Shown in pieces: positions 7,437 to 14,852 of a stretch of DNA of 48,752 nt. The stretch's first letter is position 1. Every line of letters begins with the position of its first letter. The DNA comes from Burkholderiales bacterium Ga0074133 (GTDB taxonomy: Bacteria > Pseudomonadota > Gammaproteobacteria > Burkholderiales > Burkholderiaceae_C): assembly GCA_001464865.1 (NCBI GenBank), contig LNEG01000064.1, forward strand, positions 1 to 48,752, read 5' to 3'. The notes under the pieces were generated by a model. It saw nothing but the letters and a program-made list of their open reading frames with translations. It searched no databases and was not told where the DNA came from. Made by a program: the position numbers and the translations under genes.

Positions 7437-8800
7437 CGAGTCCTTGCCGGTGGCCTTGATGGTCTCCACGTACTCTAGGCACCCCAGGCGCAATAGCTCG
7501 CTGTGAATCGGCACGGTCCGGTGACCCGCTTCGCTCTTGATGCTTTGGTCCTCTCCGTCATCCGTCAGCACCAGCACTGGAAGGCCACTCACCGTCTGAA
7601 CATCTACCGTGCGTAGCTGGCAAAGCTCGCCCAGGCGGGCACCCGTGAAGAGCCCCAGGAGTGGCACCCAGTAGGCCGCCTGACCGCCTGCCATCGGATG
7701 GTCGGGGAGGGTGCCACGCTGGTGCAGCGGCGTACCAAAGAGCGTCACCAGTTCCTCAGTGGTCCAGGGGCGGCGCTTGTTGGTGGTGGTGGCCTTGATT
7801 TCCATGCCCCGCCACGGCTGCTTAGGGAGCCACTCCAGGGTCTCCGTGGCGAACTTCAGCAGGGACTTGATGGCCGTGAGGCGGTCCCGTGCGGTCTTTG
7901 GTGTCTTGCATGTCGCCACCAGCCAAGCCCGGTAGGCGTCCCCAAGGTCACCATTGAATGACTCGAGGGGGAAGGCAGGGTGTTGCCCCTCAAACTGGGC
8001 CACAGCCCGCCCTATGGCCGCTATGTAGTCGGCAGAGCGTGCGGTAGCCCCTGACACCTTCCAGCGGTCGTACACGTCCCGAAGGGTTCGGGCTTTGCTC
8101 TTGGCGGCTGCCGTAGGTGACAGTGGGGCGGGTGGGGTCACGGGAGTAGGGACGGCTTTCCCCGAGTCCCTTGCCTGGACCTCTTGCCATGCCTCACTGA
8201 AGGCCGCAAGACACACGGGGAGGGCCTCACGAATACCAGGGGTTTCGGTAGTGATCGCTAGCCCAAGCTCTCGCGCTTCGCGCTGTACCAGGGGGAAGAC
8301 CACGGACAGCTTGCGACGGGCAACGGCGGCGGCCGCACGCTTTGCAAAGCCCGCGTTCATGTGGGTCAGGGCTGCGTACTCGCTTTCTGTCAGGCCGCTC
8401 AGGGCATCCCGTGGGGGCAGGGAATCAACCGGGGCGAAGATGCGAGACGCGGACGTGTGAAGGGCCAGCGCATGGGCTACCTCACTCAGCAGACGGTGGT
8501 CTTGCCTTACCGAGTCGTCATCCAGGAGGACACGGGCGCGAACCCTGAGGGCCAGATGCTGGGCAAGCTCGGGTGTCACCGCGTCCACGGTAGCCGGGGA
8601 AGCTCCCGGCGCTTGGTCTCGAACGTAGCCAGCCAGTGGGCACGCTTGAGGGTGGCTTGAAGGGTCGCCTCTCGGCGGTCAGACGTGCCTAGGGAGAGGT
8701 CCAGGCGGGACCTGCCGAAGGCTGCTTGAAGGTCCTTGGGGACCAGGATTCGGACGTACCAGCGGGAGCCCCGAAGGTGCATCCCTTCGACCTTTGCCAT
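7383..8800 (-). pseudogene. tyrosine site-specific integrase, frameshifted and lacking its catalytic C-terminus
   Basis: The N-terminal part (ATG at 8800, AGGGA upstream) reads KVEGMHLRGSRWYVRILVPK and stays open to a TGA at 8576. A second frame starting at GTG 8588 continues the same protein (VDAVTPELAQHLA onward) through a core-binding domain and into the catalytic domain. GLFTGARLGELCQL carries the first catalytic Arg, and SIKSEAGHRTVPI the beta-hairpin Lys. The frame stops at 7383 after KPSDYFG, before the His-x-x-Arg, His/Trp and Tyr residues. So there are two lesions: a -1 shift near 8585 (one base missing) and loss of roughly the last 80-100 residues. Integrases of this kind act on the att site next to them, here 110 bp from the start. 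As it stands it should be inactive. Confidence 0.85.
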
Positions 8801-8830
8801 GTCGTTTCCCTGCTCAAAGTGTTGGGAAGA

Positions 8831-8850
8831 TGACACAGCGAAGTGATACA
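8831..8850. repeat. TGAYACA pair, putative integrase arm sites at the right end
   Basis: TGACACA at 8831-8837 and TGATACA at 8844-8850 are direct repeats 13 bp apart, between the integrase start and the right att repeat. The same heptamers occur as an inverted pair at 4681-4698. Confidence 0.35.
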
Positions 8851-8909
8851 GCTAGAGGTCTGTAAGTGCCTGTCAGACCGTAAGTTTTTGATCTGCAAGC
8901 GCTTTTTGC

Positions 8910-8931
8910 AAAGAAGTTGACGAGCCTTACC
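8910..8931. repeat. attR-like direct repeat, forming the 3' end of ffs
   Basis: Identical to 4595-4616 over 22 bp. It supplies the closing strand of the terminal helix of the SRP RNA, so insertion restored an intact RNA gene. Confidence 0.9.
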
Positions 8932-9014
8932 CCCGGCACTGACTCCACAGTTAGGGCTGCTTGGTTCCCCACCTGACCCGGTTGGCCGCTTCACCATGCG
9001 GGGAGGCCCGTCAA
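8917..9014 (-). ncRNA. ffs: small SRP RNA (4.5S RNA)
   Basis: About 98 bases read on the minus strand. The 5' end UUGACGGGCC pairs with GGCUCGUCAA at the 3' end, and CCCCGCA pairs with UGCCGGGG further in. The apical hairpin has the diagnostic SRP core: GGGUCAGG on one side and AGCAGCCC on the other, around a GGAA tetraloop closed by UGG/CCA. In E. coli the closing pairs are UCC/GGA, so these are compensatory changes. The RNA binds Ffh and targets membrane proteins to the translocon. The gene lies just upstream of dnaX in the opposite orientation. Its last 15 bases belong to the att repeat of the integrated element. Exact ends are estimated from pairing. Confidence 0.88.
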
Positions 9015-9019
9015 CGCTG

Positions 9020-9047
9020 ATTGTACGCTGGATGAAAGGCCTGTCTG
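9020..9047 (-). promoter_or_regulatory. putative ffs promoter
   Basis: On the minus strand, TACAAT (9020-9025, 5 of 6 to the -10 consensus) is preceded by CAGACA (9042-9047, 4 of 6 to -35) with a 16-bp spacer. Transcription would start 5-6 bases downstream, at the predicted 5' end of the RNA. Confidence 0.55.
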
Positions 9048-9246
9048 CTGCAATGCCGCACGGCGGGCCGGGTTGACGCGTGCGGTGGTCCGGTCGCGGT
9101 CAGCACAGCATTCGGGGTGCTTCCGGCTTGTAGCCGGCCCACGCGGCGCCTCCCCTTGAGGGGGTCCGGCGCTGCACACGGCGGGCCGGAGCCATCACCT
9201 GCCCGCACACCACGCCGGGCTTGCCCCACCCCGTAGAATCTGGCGA

Positions 9247-11214
9247 ATGTCCTACCTCGTGCTCGCCCGCAAGTACCGCCCCCGCAATTTCACCGAGATG
9301 GTGGGGCAGGAGCACGTGGTGCAGGCGCTGACCAACGCGCTGACCCAGCAGCGCCTCCACCACGCCTACCTGTTTACCGGAACCCGCGGGGTGGGCAAGA
9401 CCACCGTCTCGCGCATCCTGGCCAAGTCGCTCAATTGCCAGGGGACGGACGGGCAGGGCGGCATCACGGCAACGCCCTGCGGCGTATGCCAGGCCTGTAC
9501 CGATATCGACAGCGGCCGTTTTGTCGATTACACCGAGCTTGACGCCGCCTCCAACCGCGGGGTGGACGAGGTTCAGAGCCTGCTGGAACAGGCGGTCTAC
9601 AAGCCTGTCCAGGGCCGCTTCAAGGTCTTCATGATCGACGAAGTGCACATGCTGACGAATACGGCCTTCAACGCCATGCTCAAGACGCTGGAGGAGCCGC
9701 CCGAGTACCTCAAGTTCGTGCTCGCCACGACTGACCCGCAGAAAGTCCCCGTCACTGTGCTGAGTCGCTGCCTGCAGTTCAACCTGCGGCCGATGGCGCC
9801 GGAAACCGTGCTCACCCACCTGACGCAGGTCCTTGCGTCCGAGAACGTTCCGGCAGAGGCGCCAGCGCTGCGCCTGCTGGCCCGTGCGGCGCGCGGCTCC
9901 ATGCGCGATGCCCTGTCGCTGACCGATCAGGCTATCGCCTTCGGCAGCGGCCAGTTGCAGGAAGCCGGTGTGCGGCAGATGCTGGGCGCCGTGGACCGCT
10001 CTTACGTGTTTCGCCTCATCGATGCGCTGGCGGCAGGGGATGGGCGGACTGTGGTGGAAACCACCGATGTGTTGCGCCTGAATGGCTTGTCGGCGGCTTC
10101 CACGCTGGAGGAGATGAGCGCCGTGCTTCAGCGCATGGCCGTTTTCCAGGCCGTTCCGCAGATGGCCGCTGCCATCGATCAGGACGACCCGGAGGCGGCC
10201 GAAACCGCGCGCCTTGCCGGCCAGATGCCCGCTGACGAGACACAACTGCTGTACAGCATGTGCCTGCATGGGCGGGGTGAGCTGGGGCTGGCACCGGACG
10301 AGTACGCGGCGCTGACCATGGTGCTATTGCGCCTGCTGGCCTTCAAGCCCCGCAGCGAACCGGCTGAAAAAAAAACTCTGACGCGGCCTGACGCCGCAGT
10401 CGCACCCGCTGTGGCCGAGGCGCAGGCGTGGCACTCAGCCCAAGGTGTTGCGGCGGTGCCTGTGGCCGCTCCAGAAGCGCCTTCGGTGGATCTCGGCGCT
10501 TTGGCGCTGGTACCAGGCGTACGAGTCCCGGCGCCCCCCGGAGGCGACAGTGCCAGCCGACCGGTCGATCCCCATGTGACTCAGCCGAAGGCATCGGCTG
10601 CCGACGCCGCTGTACGAGCGCCTGCCTTGAGCGCAAGCCGCGCTGCCACGGCGTTGCCGGTACGCAGCCCTGAAGATTTTGACCGCGCCGCGCCGCCTGA
10701 GCGCACGCCTGGTCCCCAGGGGGCTGCCGATGTGATGTCCATTCCGGTGCGCGTGGCACCGGAGCCCGGTGCACGCCTGCAACCGACGCCCCATTCCACG
10801 CCGGCGCCTGCATCTGCGCGCTACACACCCACCGAGGAGGGCGATGTGTGGCATGCCACCGTGCAACAGATGGTGGCGGCCGAAACGATCACGGCGTTGG
10901 TGCGCGAACTGGCGCTGCAGTCGCAGCTGGTGGCCCGTGATGGCTCTCACTGGCTGCTGCGTGTGGAGCGCGAATCCCTGAACCAGCCCACGGCGCGCGA
11001 ACGCCTGAGAGCCGCGCTGGAGGCTGCGGGTCATGCCAGCCAGATTTCTGTAGAACTGGGCGTGGTGATCGACAGTCCGGCTCGGCGCAACGCGGCGGCG
11101 GCTGCGGAGCGGCAGCGCCGGGCAGAAGAAATCGTGAACAACGATCCGTATGTGCAGACGCTCATGCGTGACTACGGGGCCAAAATCGTGCCTGGCAGCA
11201 TAAAGCCCGTGTAA
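9247..11214 (+). CDS. dnaX: DNA polymerase III subunit gamma/tau
   Basis: The clamp-loader motor and replisome organiser, 655 residues. The AAA+ part has the start MSYLVLARKYRP, Walker A GTRGVGKTT near residues 45-53, the zinc-binding cysteines (NC, CGVCQAC) near 63-82, Walker B IDEVHML near 130 and sensor LSRCLQF near 173. Residues about 380-535 form a variable Pro/Ala-rich linker, followed by the tau C-terminal domain that contacts polymerase and helicase. It heads the conserved order dnaX-ybaB-recR. A run of nine A residues followed by a hairpin lies at codons 374-384 and may give a short gamma product by -1 frameshifting. The ATG at 9247 matches the conserved N-terminus, though the ribosome binding site is weak. 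Confidence 0.97.
   Translation: MSYLVLARKYRPRNFTEMVGQEHVVQALTNALTQQRLHHAYLFTGTRGVGKTTVSRILAKSLNCQGTDGQGGITATPCGVCQACTDIDSGRFVDYTELDAASNRGVDEVQSLLEQAVYKPVQGRFKVFMIDEVHMLTNTAFNAMLKTLEEPPEYLKFVLATTDPQKVPVTVLSRCLQFNLRPMAPETVLTHLTQVLASENVPAEAPALRLLARAARGSMRDALSLTDQAIAFGSGQLQEAGVRQMLGAVDRSYVFRLIDALAAGDGRTVVETTDVLRLNGLSAASTLEEMSAVLQRMAVFQAVPQMAAAIDQDDPEAAETARLAGQMPADETQLLYSMCLHGRGELGLAPDEYAALTMVLLRLLAFKPRSEPAEKKTLTRPDAAVAPAVAEAQAWHSAQGVAAVPVAAPEAPSVDLGALALVPGVRVPAPPGGDSASRPVDPHVTQPKASAADAAVRAPALSASRAATALPVRSPEDFDRAAPPERTPGPQGAADVMSIPVRVAPEPGARLQPTPHSTPAPASARYTPTEEGDVWHATVQQMVAAETITALVRELALQSQLVARDGSHWLLRVERESLNQPTARERLRAALEAAGHASQISVELGVVIDSPARRNAAAAAERQRRAEEIVNNDPYVQTLMRDYGAKIVPGSIKPV
10367..10397 (+). 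promoter_or_regulatory. candidate programmed -1 frameshift signal in dnaX
   Basis: Nine consecutive A residues (10367-10375) contain the slippery heptamer A-AAA-AAA in the zero frame (GAA AAA AAA ACT). Eight bases on, GCGGC (10383-10387) and GCCGC (10393-10397) form a GC-only stem with a 5-base loop. A -1 slip would add Asn-Ser-Asp-Ala-Ala and stop at the TGA at 10389-10391, giving a protein of about 381 residues that is essentially the gamma form. Slippery site, spacer and stem match the layout known from E. coli dnaX. Confidence 0.6.
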
Positions 11215-11352
11215 GGCAGCAAGGATTGGCGATGTACCGCGCCGGTAGCCTATGCGCCATGCAGGCAGCGGCGTACATCCTGATTCCGGGCAATGACTTC
11301 CCCGCATTGCCCGCCCCAGGCAACATTTAATCTTTCATCAAAGGAAACTTCC

Positions 11353-11685
11353 ATGTTCAACAAAGGACAACTCGCCGGCCTCATGAAGCAGGCCCAGGCC
11401 ATGCAGGACAACCTCAAGAAGGCTCAGGACGAACTCGCGTTCATCGAGGTCGAGGGCGAGTCGGGTGCCGGGCTGGTCAAGGTCCTGATGACCTGCAAGC
11501 ACGACGTGAAGCGCGTCACCATTGACCCCAGTCTGCTGGCAGATGACAAGGACATGCTGGAAGATCTTGTGGCTGCGGCCTTCAACGCCGCCGTGCGCAA
11601 GGCGGAAGAGACTTCGGCTGAAAAAATGGGCAAGCTCACCGCAGGAATGCCAGGACTCCCCGGCGGCATGAAATTCCCTTTCTGA
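11353..11685 (+). CDS. ybaB: YbaB/EbfC family nucleoid-associated protein
   Basis: A 110-residue DNA-binding protein that acts as a dimer on the nucleoid and is almost always encoded between dnaX and recR, as here. The family pattern is visible: [12 protein letters not shown] at the start, then a central [15 protein letters not shown] strand region, and a Gly/Pro-rich end [13 protein letters not shown]. The ATG at 11353 has AAGGAAA at good distance; an upstream in-frame ATG at 11293 would add 20 non-conserved residues and was not used. The 138 bp after dnaX contain no other gene. Confidence 0.93.
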   Translation: MFNKGQLAGLMKQAQAMQDNLKKAQDELAFIEVEGESGAGLVKVLMTCKHDVKRVTIDPSLLADDKDMLEDLVAAAFNAAVRKAEETSAEKMGKLTAGMPGLPGGMKFPF

Positions 11686-11714
11686 GGCGGGCTACCGAGC
11701 GGGTCATCCGCGTC

Positions 11715-11775
11715 GTGGGGCGGTGCTCGGAATCCTCACGTACAGGAAGTACGTTCCGGTTCCTGCGCTCCGTCC
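11715..11775. repeat. intergenic hairpin repeat between ybaB and recR
   Basis: ACGTAC and GTACGT pair around AGGAA near 11738-11755, and flanking bases (CGGAATC.. and ..GGTTCCTGCG) extend it imperfectly. GAGCGGGTCA upstream (about 11698) also faces TGATCCCGCTC (about 11787), making a larger cruciform-like structure. It may be an interspersed repeat. The whole gap of 245 bp has no gene. Confidence 0.35.
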
Positions 11776-11930
11776 GCCTAGCAGCTGATCCCGCTCGCTA
11801 CGCCCTTGAGGGCGGGCTGTGAAGGCAGGGGAGCAGACTTCTGCTGTTGCTCCCGCCCCGCGCGTGCTGAGCTTTTTGACGCTGGCTCCGTCGCCCCTGT
11901 ACCGTCATCCGTATCTCCTCCTGAACATTC

Positions 11931-12521
11931 ATGTCCTCCACCAACGCCCTTGATGTCTTGATCCAGGCGCTGCGCCGTCTGCCGGGGGTGGGTGTTAAGT
12001 CGGCACAGCGCATGGCGTTTCACATGCTGCAGCACGACAGGGCGGGGGCAGAGGCGTTGTCGCGTGCGCTGCACGAGGCGGTGGGGGCGGTGCACCACTG
12101 CGCGCGCTGCCATACGTTCACTGAAGCCGAGGTGTGCAGCACCTGCCTGGACCCCGCTCGGGACCCGAGCCGCCTATGTGTGGTCGAGACTCCTGCGGAC
12201 CAGGCCGCGATGGAGCGGACCGGCGCTTTCAAGGGACTTTACTTTGTGCTGATGGGGCGGCTGAGCCCGCTGGACGGAATCGGCCCCAAGGAAATTGGCC
12301 TGCAAAAGCTGCTCGAGCGCGCGGCCGACGGCCTCGTGCAGGAGGTGATCCTGGCGACCAATTTCAATGCCGAGGGCGAAGCCACGGCGCATGTGATCAG
12401 CGACGTGCTCAAGGGCCGCGGAATGCACGTCACGCGCCTTGCACGGGGCGTGCCGGTGGGCAGCGAGCTCGAATATGTAGACCTGGGCACCATTGCGCAC
12501 GCACTGGTGGACCGTCGCTAG
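11931..12521 (+). CDS. recR: recombination mediator RecR
   Basis: A 196-residue DNA repair protein that works with RecF and RecO to load RecA at gaps. The N-terminal helix-hairpin-helix [20 protein letters not shown] lies at residues 13-32. A C4 zinc finger follows (CARC...CSTC, near residues 57-72), then the TOPRIM core with [13 protein letters not shown] near 84 and the C-terminal [15 protein letters not shown] typical of RecR. Length and domain order are normal. It closes the dnaX-ybaB-recR cluster. Confidence 0.96.
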   Translation: MSSTNALDVLIQALRRLPGVGVKSAQRMAFHMLQHDRAGAEALSRALHEAVGAVHHCARCHTFTEAEVCSTCLDPARDPSRLCVVETPADQAAMERTGAFKGLYFVLMGRLSPLDGIGPKEIGLQKLLERAADGLVQEVILATNFNAEGEATAHVISDVLKGRGMHVTRLARGVPVGSELEYVDLGTIAHALVDRR

Positions 12522-12696
12522 CCAGATGCCAGTGCCCGGATCAGGGCGCAACTGGCGGTTTCACCACCCTCACTCCGAGTCAGCCGAGTGCAAGGGCTGC
12601 ACGTAATACCGGGTGACTGCAGGATGCCGTGTCGCCTGTGTCATAGGGGGCGGATCGCCGGCCCGGCAGACTCCGGAGTCGGGCGCTAGAATACTC

Positions 12697-12760
12697 ACAA
12701 ATCAATAGCTAGACATGCTTTACAGACAAGCGCTAGCGTGCAAAAAGGCTGATAAAAATG
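12697..12760 (+). repeat. dispersed palindromic repeat, intergenic copy
   Basis: CAAATCAATAGCT, then GACAAGCGCTAG, then AAAAAGGCTGATAAA. This is the clearest member of the short repeat family seen also at 1497, 24378 and 29531. It ends at the start codon of the MAPEG gene and could supply part of that gene's leader. Confidence 0.6.
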
Positions 12761-13183
12761 AATACAACGATGCATGTGGCACGCTTTACCGTGGCGTACT
12801 GGTGTGTGCTCATTGCTGCACTGCTGCCGATTGCCTGCGCATGGCTGGCCAAAAGCGGCAGTTTTGGCAAACCACGCAAGCATGGAGGCTACGACAACAA
12901 CGAACCCAGGGCCTGGCTGGCCCGTCAGACGGACTGGCGTGCCCGTGCCAACGCGGCGCAGGCCAACAGTTTCGAAGCGCTCCCGTTCTTCATCGGCGCC
13001 GTCATCATTGCGCACACGCTGGGCGCCGGACAGACGCTGCTCGACATCCTGGCGTTTGCCTATGTGATGCTGCGCATCTTCTACATCCTGATGTACGTGT
13101 CTGACATGGCGATGGCGCGCAGTGCAGTGTGGGCGGGTGCGTTTCTGGTGAACATCGCAATCCTTTTCATCGGGTATCGCTGA
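12758..13183 (+). CDS. MAPEG family membrane protein
   Basis: A 141-residue integral membrane protein. Hydrophobic segments are visible near residues 8-30, 74-92, 96-115 and 122-139, the four-helix layout of the MAPEG superfamily (glutathione- and eicosanoid-metabolising membrane enzymes). The family motif region RAxxAxxNxFEALPFF is present as RANAAQANSFEALPFF, followed by the late LRIFYILMY. Bacterial members mostly have no proven substrate. The ATG at 12758 was chosen; a second ATG at 12770 is possible. Confidence 0.85.
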   Translation: MNTTMHVARFTVAYWCVLIAALLPIACAWLAKSGSFGKPRKHGGYDNNEPRAWLARQTDWRARANAAQANSFEALPFFIGAVIIAHTLGAGQTLLDILAFAYVMLRIFYILMYVSDMAMARSAVWAGAFLVNIAILFIGYR

Positions 13184-13350
13184 GGTTTGCAGGGCTCCTC
13201 GTTCGCCGGTGGCGCGGCCCGAGGCTGCTTGCGCCGTTTTGTCGCCTGCGAGACCCACCTACGTAGAACTCCGCAGGGGCTCACCCTGATGTGGTGCCGC
13301 TGTGGCTGGGGCACGATTGTTGCAATGCAGCATTGCCTTCTTTCCCTTCC

Positions 13351-14409
13351 ATGAAACCCTTTTCTCCCAGCCGACGCGCCTTTGGCGCCGCATCTGCCCT
13401 TTCGGCGGTTGCGGCTGCCTCGGTGTTCGCGCCCCGGCTGCAAGCGCAGGGTTCGGGCACAAGCCCTTCGCGCGTGACGGTGGCGGTGGGTGGTCAGGGC
13501 GTGCTGTACCACTTGCCGCTGGCCTTGGCCGACTTGCTGGGGTATTTCAGGGCCGAGGGGATCGAGGTCACGATCCGTGACCATGCAGCGGGCGCACTCG
13601 CGCTGGAGGCTGTCGACCGGGGACAGGCCGACGTGTGCGCGGGTGCGTTTGAGCACACCTTGCGCCGCCTGGCTTTGGGGCAAAACTACCAGGCCATGGT
13701 CACGATGGGGCGAGCACCACAACTGGCGCTGGGCGTATCTTTGCGGTCCATGCCGGGTTACCGGGAACCTGGCCAGCTGGCCGGCAAGCGCATCGGCGTT
13801 TCGTCTGTCGGTTCGTCCACACACCTGGCGGCCACGCTGCTCCTGGCGCGCGAAGGCGTGGACATGCGGCGCGTGTCGTTTGTCAATGTCGGCACGGGCA
13901 TGGCCGCCTTCAGTGCGCTCCGGTCCGGCCAGATCCATGCGCTCTGCCACGCTGACCCCATCATGACGGTGCTCGAGCAAAAGGAAGGGTTGCGCATCAT
14001 CGGAGATGTGCGCTCGCTCAAGTCAGGGCAGGACCTGTTCGGGGGCACCATGCCGGCTGGCTGCCTGTATGCCAAGCAAAGCTATGTGCAGAAAAACGCC
14101 GCTCAGATGCAGGCACTGGTCAGCGCAATCGTGCACGCGCTCAAATGGCTGCAGACGGCTGGACCGGCTGACCTCGTTAAAGTGGTTCCCGAGGGCTACC
14201 TGCTGGGCGACCGGAGCGCCTACCTGGCAGCCTTTGGCCGGGTGCGCGAAACCTATTCCACCCACGGTGCGATGCCCGACGACGGGATTGCCACCGCGCT
14301 GCGGGTGCTGACGCGCGTGCAGCCAGAAATTGCCGGTATGAAACTCGATCCTTCACGCACATTCACATCTGAATTCGTTCGCAAGGCACGCGCCAAATAT
14401 GGCGTCTGA
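13351..14409 (+). CDS. ABC-type substrate-binding protein, SsuA/TauA/THI5-like, Tat exported
   Basis: A 352-residue periplasmic binding protein. The N-terminus carries a twin-arginine signal (SRRAFGAAS, then an Ala-rich hydrophobic stretch ending FAPRLQAQ). The mature part matches the NMT1/THI5-like fold of nitrate, sulfonate and thiamine-precursor binders: GGQGVLYHLPLALADLLGYF near the start, GADV-type ligand region as GQADVCAGAFEH, then GKRIGVSSVGSSTHL. No permease or ATPase gene lies next to it, so it is an orphan whose transporter must be elsewhere. The ligand cannot be told from sequence. The start at 13351 places the RR motif at residues 8-9. Confidence 0.85.
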   Translation: MKPFSPSRRAFGAASALSAVAAASVFAPRLQAQGSGTSPSRVTVAVGGQGVLYHLPLALADLLGYFRAEGIEVTIRDHAAGALALEAVDRGQADVCAGAFEHTLRRLALGQNYQAMVTMGRAPQLALGVSLRSMPGYREPGQLAGKRIGVSSVGSSTHLAATLLLAREGVDMRRVSFVNVGTGMAAFSALRSGQIHALCHADPIMTVLEQKEGLRIIGDVRSLKSGQDLFGGTMPAGCLYAKQSYVQKNAAQMQALVSAIVHALKWLQTAGPADLVKVVPEGYLLGDRSAYLAAFGRVRETYSTHGAMPDDGIATALRVLTRVQPEIAGMKLDPSRTFTSEFVRKARAKYGV

Positions 14410-14648
14410 TCGGCGGCTCATCGTGCCTCTTTGTCCCGAAGTGCTTGGCCGTTGACGTGACGACGCGGCCGCCGCCTACCCTGCCAGGCACTTCACCAGC
14501 GTGATCCTGCTGTCGCATGAAGTAGATTCCAGGGCAGCACGGCATTGGCGCATCGACCGCGCGCTGTTGCCATACATCAGGGGGCCGCGAACAGCCGGAA
14601 ACGCTGATCCGTGCCGTGCTGAAAATCGGTCACTCAAAGGAAAAAAAC

Positions 14649-14801
14649 ATGACACTCACGCTTAGCGTAGGCCCTCTTATCTCGCTGATTGCCGGCATCC
14701 TGATTCTGGTCATGCCGCGGCTGCTCAGCACCATCGTGGCCATCTACCTCATCGTGATGGGGGTGCTCGGCTTGCTGGGGATGCACTCGCTCCGGTTCTA
14801 G
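14649..14801 (+). CDS. DUF3096 small membrane protein
   Basis: A 50-residue, almost wholly hydrophobic peptide (LSLIAGILILVMPRLLSTIVAIYLIVMG region) with two short transmembrane stretches separated by a Pro-Arg turn. This matches the DUF3096 family. AAGGA lies nine bases upstream of the ATG. The function is unknown. The 239 bp before it (14410-14648) show no gene. Confidence 0.75.
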   Translation: MTLTLSVGPLISLIAGILILVMPRLLSTIVAIYLIVMGVLGLLGMHSLRF

Positions 14802-14852
14802 GCCGCGAGGGCTGCACCCATTGCGGCGCCATGCGGGGCGCCCCCGGCCTGG

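Larger units (their letters stand above)
4595..8931. mobile_element. 4.3-kb integrated element in the 3' end of the SRP RNA gene ffs (defective phage/island remnant)
   Basis: A 22-bp perfect direct repeat (4595-4616 and 8910-8931; 25 of 26 if extended to 4620 and 8935) bounds a block lying between the flavoprotein gene and dnaX. The right copy is the 3' end of the SRP RNA gene on the minus strand. The left copy is the displaced original end. A tyrosine integrase starts 110 bp inside the right repeat, reading inward, the usual arrangement for integrase-driven insertion at an RNA gene 3' end. The content is accessory: small ORF, secreted protein, serine recombinase, repeat array, Rha-like remnant. 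The integrase is broken, so the element is probably fixed. Boundaries are seen directly; the phage origin is inferred. Confidence 0.85.

Noticed and set aside
8576-8588. Programmed -1 frameshifting in the integrase
   Set aside because: No slippery heptamer or stable downstream stem was seen at the overlap, and the gene also lacks its catalytic C-terminus, so simple decay is more likely.
12158-12551. Minus-strand frames across recR
   Set aside because: They are antisense to a complete recR and lack any recognisable motif.
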